A DNA stretch of 8,387 nucleotides from contig CAMWNL010000050.1 in assembly GCA_947175585.1 (NCBI GenBank), forward strand, positions 1 to 8,387. Reading direction: 5' to 3'. A model generated the notes under the pieces. The model saw nothing but the letters and a program-made list of their open reading frames with translations, did no database searches and was not told where the DNA came from. This document shows positions 1 through 5,228 of this stretch, in pieces (within the stretch, counting starts at the first letter, position 1; each line of letters opens with the position of its first letter). Origin of the DNA: an uncultured Bacteroidales bacterium. GTDB lineage: Bacteria; Bacteroidota; Bacteroidia; Bacteroidales; Muribaculaceae. The position numbers were made by a program, and so were the translations under genes.

Positions 1-2
1 TG

Positions 3-36
3 GTCTCGTGGGCTCGGAGATGTGTCTAAGACACAG
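3..36 (+). other. Residual Nextera (Tn5) sequencing adapter at contig end
   Basis: These 34 bases align without gaps to the Illumina Nextera read-2 transposase adapter. That adapter is a 15-base GTCTCGTGGGCTCGG tail followed by the 19-base Tn5 mosaic end. I see two mismatches, both in the mosaic end: C for A at 26 and C for G at 32. It is library-preparation sequence and not part of the organism. An open frame beginning at the GTG at position 8 would translate adapter as a false N-terminus (MGSEMCLRHR) of the following protein. Genomic sequence begins at about position 37. Confidence 0.95.
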
Positions 37-37
37 A

Positions 38-547
38 TGGGGAGCACCTCTGAAAAGCATCTCGGCATTCGCTCCTCCGTTGACGACTCAGGACTTCAAC
101 CTCTATGGCGGAACGTTCAAAGAGTTTGATGACTATGACGAAGGCATGAACTACGCGGCCGAGAACAATTTGCCCGTAATAGTTGATTTCTCAGGCTATG
201 CCTGTGTCAACTGCCGCAAGATGGAGGGAGCTGTGTTTGACACCCAGGTTGTCCGTGACGCGATCGAAAACGGTTATGTCCTTATCAAACTTATGGTCGA
301 CGACAAAGAGAAACTTGCCAATCCGTATTCAGTCGAAGAATATGGCTCGACAACCCGTATCAATACCGTCGGAGACCGCTGGAGCTATCTGCAGCGCCAT
401 AAGTTCGGCATCAACTCACAGCCCTACTATGTGCTTCTCGACAATCAGGGCTGTCCGCTTGCACCTGCACGCGCTTATGACGAAAACGTCGATGACTTCC
501 TTGACTGGCTTAACCGCGGTGCGGAAGCTTATAAAAACAGTAAATAA
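38..547 (+). CDS. dsbD: DsbD-type thiol:disulfide interchange protein, C-terminal thioredoxin-like domain (5' partial)
   Basis: This is the 3' end of a larger gene cut by the contig end. The visible part starts with WGAPLKSISAF, resembling the segment that links the last membrane helix of Bacteroidetes DsbD-like proteins to their C-terminal domain. A thioredoxin-fold domain follows: the strand PVIVDFSGYACVNC places the redox CxxC (CVNC) at 203-214, followed by RKMEG, typical of the DsbD gamma domain. In the family, the membrane core passes electrons from cytoplasmic thioredoxin to this periplasmic domain, which reduces periplasmic partners such as cytochrome c maturation or isomerase proteins. 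The domain's likely location here is therefore periplasmic. The N-terminal and membrane regions are absent from the window, so a stand-alone thioredoxin-like protein is not fully excluded. The stop lies 7 nt before mazG, suggesting one transcript. Residues encoded before position 37 are adapter. Confidence 0.8.
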   Translation, partial: WGAPLKSISAFAPPLTTQDFNLYGGTFKEFDDYDEGMNYAAENNLPVIVDFSGYACVNCRKMEGAVFDTQVVRDAIENGYVLIKLMVDDKEKLANPYSVEEYGSTTRINTVGDRWSYLQRHKFGINSQPYYVLLDNQGCPLAPARAYDENVDDFLDWLNRGAEAYKNSK

Positions 548-554
548 GTTTTAG

Positions 555-1349
555 ATGTCAAATTCTCGTGATGAACGCCTTGCCGCTCTGGGCAAGGTCA
601 TGGATACTCTCGATATACTCCGCGTGCGTTGCCCGTGGGATGCAAAACAAACTAATGAAAGCCTTCGCGCCAACACCATAGAAGAAGTCTATGAGTTGGC
701 GCAGGCTCTTATCAACGATGACACCGCCGACATTAAGAAAGAGCTCGGCGATGTGTTGCTGCACATATTGTTTTACTCAAAAATTGCAGACGAAAAAGCT
801 CAGTTTGACATTGCAGACGTTGCCAACGCACTCAATGACAAACTCATCTTCCGCCATCCACATGTGTTCGGCGAAGTGAAAGTCGAAAACTCTCACGATG
901 TCGAAACCAATTGGGAAAAAATCAAACTGAAGGAGAAAGGCGGCAACCGAACGGTTCTCGCAGGTGTGCCCGAGGCGCTTCCGGCGCTCATAAAGTCATA
1001 CCGCATCCAGGAAAAAGCCGCCAACGTCGGTTTTGATTGGGAGAAGCGCGAAGATGTGTGGAATAAAGTCAAGGAAGAGATGGGCGAAGTGTCTGAAGCT
1101 ATCGTCAAAGGCGACAAAACCGATATCGAAGCTGAGTTCGGCGACCTGATCTTCAGCGTAGTCAATGCAGCCCGTCTCTACGGAGTCAATCCTGAAAACG
1201 CCCTCGAACGCACCAACCGGAAGTTTATCAACCGCTTCAATCATATCGAAGAATCGGCGACCGCCTCAGGTCGAAAAATCTCGGATCTCACGCTCGATGA
1301 GATGGAGACCCTATGGTGTGAAGCAAAACATAAAGCTGAATCAAAATAA
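555..1349 (+). CDS. mazG: Nucleoside triphosphate pyrophosphohydrolase MazG
   Basis: MazG hydrolyses (d)NTPs to NMP and pyrophosphate in the cytoplasm, and is linked to removal of non-canonical nucleotides and, in E. coli, to lowering ppGpp under starvation. The 264-residue length matches E. coli MazG. Two tandem all-alpha MazG domains are visible. The first has RCPWDAKQTNESL (about 25-37), the EEVYEL helix (43-48) and KKELGDVLLH (61-70), followed by RHPHVFG (100-106). The second has KEEMGEVSEAI (173-183, Glu174, 175 and 178) and EAEFGDLIF (192-200, Glu194 and Asp197), the metal-binding acidic set needed for catalysis. The ATG at 555 lies 7 nt after the dsbD stop with no Shine-Dalgarno, which is normal for Bacteroidetes. 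The gene ends 6 nt before topB and is read in the same frame. The family assignment is secure; the physiological role here is inferred. Confidence 0.95.
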   Translation: MSNSRDERLAALGKVMDTLDILRVRCPWDAKQTNESLRANTIEEVYELAQALINDDTADIKKELGDVLLHILFYSKIADEKAQFDIADVANALNDKLIFRHPHVFGEVKVENSHDVETNWEKIKLKEKGGNRTVLAGVPEALPALIKSYRIQEKAANVGFDWEKREDVWNKVKEEMGEVSEAIVKGDKTDIEAEFGDLIFSVVNAARLYGVNPENALERTNRKFINRFNHIEESATASGRKISDLTLDEMETLWCEAKHKAESK

Positions 1350-1355
1350 GATTGC

Positions 1356-3392
1356 GTGGCTACAGTCTGTATTACGGAGAAACCCAGTGTCGCGCGTGAC
1401 ATTGCGGCAATTATCGGTGCAAATACCCGTCGAGAAGGTTTTTTTGAAGGGAACGGCTATCAGGTCACTTGGACCTTCGGCCATCTGTGCTGTCTGAAAG
1501 AACCTCATGACTATACACCCCTATGGAAACGATGGTCGCTCGGAGCGCTACCTATGCTCCCTCCCAAATTCGGCATAAAGGTTATAGATGACGAAGGCAT
1601 ACGTCGCCAGTTTAAAGTTATTGAGTCTCTCGTGACATCGGCCGACGAGGTTGTCAACTGTGGTGACGCCGGCCAGGAAGGCGAACTCATCCAACGATGG
1701 GTCATGCAGAAAGCCGGTGTGCATTGCCCCGTGAAGCGACTATGGATTTCATCGCTGACTGACCAGTCAATCCGTGAGGGCTTCGCGCAGCTGCAGCCTG
1801 AGTCAAAATTTGACAATCTTTATTATGCAGGGATGTCGCGAGCTATCGGTGACTGGATTCTCGGCATGAATGCTACGCGATTGTATTCATTGAAATATGG
1901 TGGACAAGGCAATGTACTTTCAATCGGCCGAGTGCAGACCCCTACTCTCGCACTGATTGTAAAGCGACATTTCGAGATAGCTAATTTCAAACCCGAAAAT
2001 TTCTGGGAACTGAAAACCGTCTATCGTGATGTGACCTTCAACGCCACCAAAGGTCGATTCAACGATCCGGCTGAGGCAGAAACGACTCTCGCCTCATTGG
2101 CCGAAGCTCCGTTTGTCATAACTTCTGTGACCGATAAAAAAGGCCGCGAGGCACCTCCGCGACTCTTTGACCTCACGTCGCTTCAAGTCGAGTGTAACCG
2201 CCGCTGGGGGTGGACAGCAGAAGAGTCCTTGCAGCTCATTCAGTCACTCTACGAAAAAAAAGTCACGACATATCCGCGCGTCGATACAACATATCTGAGC
2301 GAAGACATCTATCCCAAGATACCTGATATCCTCAGACAGATGACACCTTACGCTGACCGCACCGCTCCGATACTCGCAGGTAAGATACCTCATAGCAAAA
2401 AGGTCTTTGACAATTCGAAAGTCACAGACCACCACGCCATCATACCTACCGGACAATCTCCGACCGCACTCGTCGGCAATGAACGCAAGCTGTATCATCT
2501 TATCGCCATGCGATTCATCGCAGCATTTTATCCTGATTGCGTATTCCTGCAGACGACCGTGCTCGGCAAAGCTGCTGAAGTTGAGTTCAAAGCTATCGGT
2601 AAAGTCATCGAATCGCCCGGATGGCGCTCGCTTTTTGCAGGAGATACCTCTGATAATGACAAAAGTGACAGCGAAGACCGCATTATGCCCCCGTTTAAGG
2701 AAGGGGAATCTGGTCCTCACGAACCGTCACTACAACAAAAGACAACGCAGCCACCCAAATACTACACCGAGGGTACGCTACTGCGAGCGATGGAATCGGC
2801 CGGTAAAACCGTCGACGATGAACATTTGCGAGAAGCTATGAAAGAAAACGGTATCGGACGCCCGTCGACCCGTGCGGCGATAATAGAGACTCTTTTTAAA
2901 CGCCGTTATATCTACCGCGAGCGAAAAAATATCATGGCTTCTCAAGCCGGTATAGATCTGATAGCCACAATACGCGACGAACTCCTTAAAAGCGCCAAAA
3001 TGACCGGTCTCTGGGAAAACAAGCTGCGACGCATCGAGCGCGGCGACTACTCGGCTCCCGAGTTCATATCCGAACTCAAGACCCAGATTAGTGAAATCGT
3101 CATCAATGTGCTTACCGACAATAGCGCGCGTCGTATCGAGACCACCGAAGAGAAGAAGCCTGAAAAACCTAAAAAAGAGGCTAAGCCTAAGGCTAAACGT
3201 TCGCCGAGAAAGAAAAAAATCGAGAGTCTTGATGCCATCGTGTGTCCGACATGCGGCAAAGGCCACATCATCAAGGGGCGCACGGCCTACGGATGCTCTC
3301 GCTACGCCGAAGGCTGCACCTGCCGTCTGCCCTTCGAGCAATACCCCGATACATTAACTCCGGCACAACTCGCCGATAAAATCAAAAAATAA
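1356..3392 (+). CDS. topB: DNA topoisomerase III (type IA)
   Basis: This 678-residue type IA topoisomerase cuts one DNA strand through a 5'-phosphotyrosine and decatenates or relaxes DNA. Visible landmarks, in order, are the Toprim start ITEKPSVARDIA (Glu8, Lys9); the Toprim acidic motif GDAGQEGEL (103-111, Asp104 and Glu108, with Gly106 where the classic DxDxE has Asp); GRVQTPTLALIV (191-202); the active site TTYPRVD with Tyr306; DHHAIIPT (358-365); and GIGRPSTRAAIIETLFKR (499-516). A Lys/Glu-rich linker (about 597-622) precedes one C-terminal zinc-finger-like motif with Cys630, 633, 647 and 654, plus Cys656. The start is GTG at 1356: an in-frame stop at 1347-1349 (the mazG stop) excludes anything longer, and conserved ITEKPS begins five residues in. 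The stop overlaps the Nudix ATG by one base. Some TopB copies ride on conjugative elements, but this operon and its GC content suggest a chromosomal housekeeping copy. Confidence 0.95.
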   Translation: MATVCITEKPSVARDIAAIIGANTRREGFFEGNGYQVTWTFGHLCCLKEPHDYTPLWKRWSLGALPMLPPKFGIKVIDDEGIRRQFKVIESLVTSADEVVNCGDAGQEGELIQRWVMQKAGVHCPVKRLWISSLTDQSIREGFAQLQPESKFDNLYYAGMSRAIGDWILGMNATRLYSLKYGGQGNVLSIGRVQTPTLALIVKRHFEIANFKPENFWELKTVYRDVTFNATKGRFNDPAEAETTLASLAEAPFVITSVTDKKGREAPPRLFDLTSLQVECNRRWGWTAEESLQLIQSLYEKKVTTYPRVDTTYLSEDIYPKIPDILRQMTPYADRTAPILAGKIPHSKKVFDNSKVTDHHAIIPTGQSPTALVGNERKLYHLIAMRFIAAFYPDCVFLQTTVLGKAAEVEFKAIGKVIESPGWRSLFAGDTSDNDKSDSEDRIMPPFKEGESGPHEPSLQQKTTQPPKYYTEGTLLRAMESAGKTVDDEHLREAMKENGIGRPSTRAAIIETLFKRRYIYRERKNIMASQAGIDLIATIRDELLKSAKMTGLWENKLRRIERGDYSAPEFISELKTQISEIVINVLTDNSARRIETTEEKKPEKPKKEAKPKAKRSPRKKKIESLDAIVCPTCGKGHIIKGRTAYGCSRYAEGCTCRLPFEQYPDTLTPAQLADKIKK

Positions 3393-3895
3393 TGGCTGAC
3401 GAAGAATTATTTCCATTGGTAGACCCGGAAGGCAATGTGATTGGCTCTGCTACCCGTCGTGAGTGTCACTCAGGGTCAATGTTGCTTCATCCTGTCGTCC
3501 ATCTTCATGTCTTCTCTCCCGACGGAGCCATACTGCTTCAAAAACGCTCTGAAGACAAAGACATACAGCCGGGCCGATGGGACACGTCAGTCGGCGGTCA
3601 TGTAGACTATGGCGAAACCATCATCGACGCACTGCGCCGGGAAGTGTCTGAAGAACTCGGGCTTACCGGTTTCGAAGCTGAGGCGTTAACGCCATACGTG
3701 TTTCAGTCGGCTGTCGAACGCGAATTGGTCAACCCGTTTATCGCCGTGGTGTCACGAGACTACCCGTTTAAATTTCAGCCGGAGGAAATAAGCGAAATCC
3801 GATTCTGGACAGCGGAAGAGATAGATGCTGCCATAGGCAAAGGCATATTGACTCCGAATTTTGAGCAAGAATACACTCGTCTGCTTAAGAAATGA
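3392..3895 (+). CDS. Nudix hydrolase, YfcD / IPP-isomerase-like subfamily
   Basis: This cytoplasmic hydrolase of 167 residues is expected to act on a nucleoside diphosphate linked to another moiety. The Nudix box is complete at residues 69-91: Gly69, Glu75, Arg83-Glu84, Glu87-Glu88 and Gly90, exactly GX5EX7REUXEEXGU. Before it come HPVVHLHVFSPDGAILLQKRS and the PGRWDTSVGGH stretch, a layout shared with the YfcD group and with type 1 isopentenyl-diphosphate isomerase. The opening EELFPLVDPEGNVIGSATRRECH is also typical of that group. The ATG overlaps the topB stop (TAATG), so translation is probably coupled. The substrate cannot be read from the sequence. Isomerase activity is unlikely because the intact Nudix box points to hydrolysis. 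The stop overlaps the next small gene as ATGA. Confidence 0.88.
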   Translation: MADEELFPLVDPEGNVIGSATRRECHSGSMLLHPVVHLHVFSPDGAILLQKRSEDKDIQPGRWDTSVGGHVDYGETIIDALRREVSEELGLTGFEAEALTPYVFQSAVERELVNPFIAVVSRDYPFKFQPEEISEIRFWTAEEIDAAIGKGILTPNFEQEYTRLLKK

Positions 3896-4041
3896 CCGTT
3901 AACGAAATCATACAGCTCACGGCGGTCATAGTCATTTTAGTGCTATGTCTGATTTGGCTGATAAGACGCTTCCGCCGCCGCAAAGGCTGCTGCGACTGTT
4001 CCTCAACCAATTGCCCGTTGAGAGGGAAAAGCCCCCGATAA
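3892..4041 (+). CDS. 49-residue Cys-rich single-pass membrane peptide (FeoB-associated-like)
   Basis: This small gene starts at an ATG that overlaps the Nudix stop (ATGA, 3892-3895) and ends at TAA 4039-4041. The peptide has a short polar N-terminus (MTVNEIIQ), one hydrophobic helix (about residues 8-24), an arginine-rich stop-transfer segment (RRFRRRK, 25-31) and the Cys cluster GCCDCSSTNCPL (Cys33, 34, 36 and 41). The positive charges predict a cytoplasmic C-terminus. This layout, helix then basic patch then clustered Cys ending in CPL/CSL, resembles the FeoB-associated Cys-rich membrane protein family (DUF/Pfam assignment from memory). No feoA or feoB is in the window, so an iron-transport role is only a family-based suggestion. 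The conserved coding features and the overlapping start argue that it is a real gene despite its length. Confidence 0.72.
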   Translation: MTVNEIIQLTAVIVILVLCLIWLIRRFRRRKGCCDCSSTNCPLRGKSPR

Positions 4042-4056
4042 CGACATTCTTATACA

Positions 4057-4085
4057 TTGTTTGTCAATATTTATTCGTAACTTTG
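4057..4085 (+). promoter_or_regulatory. Bacteroides-type promoter driving the DUF3791/DUF3990 cassette
   Basis: TAACTTTG at 4078-4085 is a perfect match to the Bacteroidetes -7 element TAnnTTTG. Upstream candidates for the -33 element are TTG at 4057-4059 (18-nt spacer) and TTTG at 4060-4063 (14-nt spacer, too short). The first is nearly consensus. Transcription would start near 4090-4095, giving a leader of about 55-60 nt before the ATG at 4151. This gives the cassette its own expression, separate from the upstream operon. I saw no convincing terminator between 4042 and the promoter. Confidence 0.6.
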
Positions 4086-4150
4086 CGACATAGGACTTAA
4101 TTAATTTCCAATTCTGAATATGCAGTATACACTACATAATTCTTACTCCT

Positions 4151-4396
4151 ATGGAAACATGGAATCAACTTTCTGACGAGGAAATCAAAATTGGTTTTGT
4201 TGCCTCTTGTATTGAGAGTGCAGCAGAGCGTCTCGGGTGTCAATATGACGAAATGCTCAAAAGGATGGAAAGGGTTGGTTTAATTGACAACTACATCTAT
4301 CCTCATTATGAAGCACTTCACTCAGAGGACAGGACTAATCTGATCGATAACATCATAGAAACACTCTATCGCTGGGAAAATAATAGCAGTAAATAA
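4151..4396 (+). CDS. DUF3791-type small protein, candidate antitoxin/partner
   Basis: This 81-residue soluble protein is mostly helical in appearance, with more Asp/Glu than Lys/Arg and no signal or membrane segment. The pattern IGFVASCIESAAERLGCQYDEMLKRMERVGLIDNYIYPHYEALHSED (within 14-59) fits the DUF3791 family as I remember it: a helix with Cys-Ile-Glu, a short Gly turn, a helix ending before GLIDNY, then a Tyr-x-x-LH motif and an acidic terminal helix. The family has no firmly known biochemical function and is often found beside DUF3990 genes. Here its stop overlaps the DUF3990 ATG by one base (TAATG), so it is translated just ahead of it, the usual order for an antitoxin or chaperone. 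An antitoxin role is an inference from size, charge and position. The gene is clearly A+T-richer than mazG or topB. Confidence 0.72.
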   Translation: METWNQLSDEEIKIGFVASCIESAAERLGCQYDEMLKRMERVGLIDNYIYPHYEALHSEDRTNLIDNIIETLYRWENNSSK

Positions 4397-4893
4397 TGGA
4401 TAGGATAGAAATATACCATGCGGCAACAGAAGCTATCTCCAAACCTTTATGTGGGGTTGGACGGAAGAGTCTTGACTTTGGTCCGGGTTTTTATCTGACA
4501 GATGTATATGATCAAGCTGTTATGTGGGCAAATCGACGTGCGGTAGAAAGACAGCAGCCAGCGATACTAAACGTATATCTCCTTGACCGCGAGAACATGT
4601 TCAGAGAAGCGCGTGTCAGGATTTTTGAGAATTATGATAAGGACTGGCTCAATTTCATTGTAGCTTGCAGAAAAGGAGAACCAGTATGGGAAGAATATGA
4701 TTATATCGAAGGTGGTGTTGCCAACGACCGTGTTATCGATACAGTAAATCTTTTTATAAATGGACTGATTTCTGAAGAAGGCGCACTCAGAAGGCTTCAA
4801 TATCTGAAACCGAACAATCAGATTTGTATTCTTAACCAAGAATTGCTTGACCGTCATCTTATATTTAATCAAGCCATAGAATTGTCTGACTGA
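4396..4893 (+). CDS. DUF3990 protein, predicted ADP-ribosyltransferase-fold effector
   Basis: This is a 165-residue soluble protein. The features IYHAATEAI near the N-terminus, KSLDFGPGFYLTDVYDQAVMWA (24-45), VANDRVID (108-115), LFINGLISEEGALRRL (119-134) and NNQICIL (140-146) are the recognisable DUF3990 signature. DUF3990 is, to my recollection, placed with the ADP-ribosyltransferase superfamily. The layout fits that: His8 after the first strand, Tyr33 in GFYLT as in the H-Y-E group, and Gln142 in the N-[E/Q]-[I/Y]-x-I context where PARP-like enzymes keep Glu. If active, it would transfer ADP-ribose from NAD+ to an unknown target, or hydrolyse NAD+. The small genes on both sides overlap it by one base each. 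A toxin role is inferred; catalysis is unproven, and Gln in place of Glu may alter specificity. Codon use is A+T-rich compared with the flanks. Confidence 0.78.
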   Translation: MDRIEIYHAATEAISKPLCGVGRKSLDFGPGFYLTDVYDQAVMWANRRAVERQQPAILNVYLLDRENMFREARVRIFENYDKDWLNFIVACRKGEPVWEEYDYIEGGVANDRVIDTVNLFINGLISEEGALRRLQYLKPNNQICILNQELLDRHLIFNQAIELSD

Positions 4894-5150
4894 TGGATAA
4901 TTATAGCAAAGAAATACTTGACATTTTAAGATGGAGCCGTATGGGTGTCATTGCATGTCGCATTGCAGAAAAGATTGGTATTACACCTCTGCAAGCATTG
5001 AAAGATTTCTACCGTAGTGCAACATGTAGAAAGTTCCATGACCGTAGCACCGGTCTTTACATACAAAGCGACAACTATATAGCCGACGACTATCTTATCG
5101 AAATAGGATTTCAACAATCGGGGAAGATTAATCATCAAAACATAGGTTGA
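4893..5150 (+). CDS. Small DUF3791-like protein, third gene of the cassette
   Basis: This 85-residue soluble, predicted helical protein starts at an ATG overlapping the DUF3990 stop (TGATG). Its core, MGVIACRIAEKIGITPLQALKDFYRS (17-42) followed by TGLYIQSDNYIADDYLIEI (53-71), can be lined up with the first gene of the cassette. Both show a helix, Gly, four residues, [E/Q]-x-L-K, and later an aromatic/Ser segment leading to an acidic Ile/Leu-rich terminal helix. I read it as a divergent DUF3791-like relative, but the similarity is weak and this could be another small partner family. The residues ITPLQALKDFY may form a helix-turn-helix-like pair; DNA binding is speculative. Its linkage to the ADP-ribosyltransferase-like gene suggests a role in the same complex. 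The last residues (about 72-85) look unstructured. Confidence 0.66.
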   Translation: MDNYSKEILDILRWSRMGVIACRIAEKIGITPLQALKDFYRSATCRKFHDRSTGLYIQSDNYIADDYLIEIGFQQSGKINHQNIG

Positions 5151-5191
5151 ATTATCGCAACAATAATTAGGGGATAACCGTTGCATTATTG
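5150..5191. repeat. Overlapping short inverted repeats after the cassette
   Basis: Several short arms can pair in this 42-base stretch. AATTAT (5150-5155) pairs with ATAATT (5163-5168). CAATAAT (5161-5167) pairs with ATTATTG (5185-5191), and GCAAC (5157-5161) with GTTGC (5180-5184). These pairings are mutually exclusive. They are A+T-rich and no T-tract follows, so this is at best a weak terminator or a small regulatory fold between the cassette and the exporter gene. Confidence 0.3.
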
Positions 5192-5211
5192 GAGCAAAGG
5201 TGTTAACTTTG
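5181..5211 (+). promoter_or_regulatory. Bacteroides-type promoter of the LysE-family exporter gene
   Basis: TTG at 5181-5183, a 20-nt spacer and TAACTTTG at 5204-5211 match the Bacteroidetes promoter pattern (TTTG, 19-21 nt, TAnnTTTG) very well. The predicted start of transcription is near 5217-5220, leaving a leader of only about 10 nt before the TTG start codon at 5229. The downstream CBM9-like gene probably shares this transcript. Confidence 0.68.
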
Positions 5212-5213
5212 CT
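5193..5213. promoter_or_regulatory. Inverted repeat overlapping the -7 element, possible operator
   Basis: AGCAAAG (5193-5199) and CTTTGCT (5207-5213) are perfect 7-bp inverted arms with a 7-nt centre containing the palindrome GTTAAC (5202-5207). The right arm coincides with the -7 box of the exporter promoter, where a repressor would block transcription. No regulator gene is adjacent, and a 7-bp repeat can arise by chance, so this is a candidate only. Confidence 0.35.
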
Positions 5214-5228
5214 TGATATTGACAACAA

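Noticed and set aside
2244..3341. Two long open frames antisense to topB (about 158 and 187 codons)
   Set aside because: They lie opposite a strongly conserved topoisomerase, show no recognisable family motif, and are expected by-products of codon bias on the coding strand.
4022..4038. GGG / CCC pairing near the end of the Cys-rich peptide gene as a terminator
   Set aside because: The stem is only 3-4 bp and no T-tract follows.
4120..4176. Short frame (ATG at 4120, 18 residues) overlapping the start of the DUF3791 gene, a possible leader peptide
   Set aside because: No attenuator-like hairpin or meaningful run of regulatory codons is visible, and a frame this short is likely by chance.
4893..5150. 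The third cassette gene as a firmly identified helix-turn-helix autoregulator
   Set aside because: Only a vague two-helix pattern is visible; there is no clear recognition-helix signature, so it is kept as a DUF3791-like protein of unknown role.
4078..5212. The paired TAACTTTGC 9-mers as target-site duplications of a transposon
   Set aside because: No transposase or terminal inverted repeats are present, and both copies fit the Bacteroidetes -7 promoter consensus, which explains them more simply.
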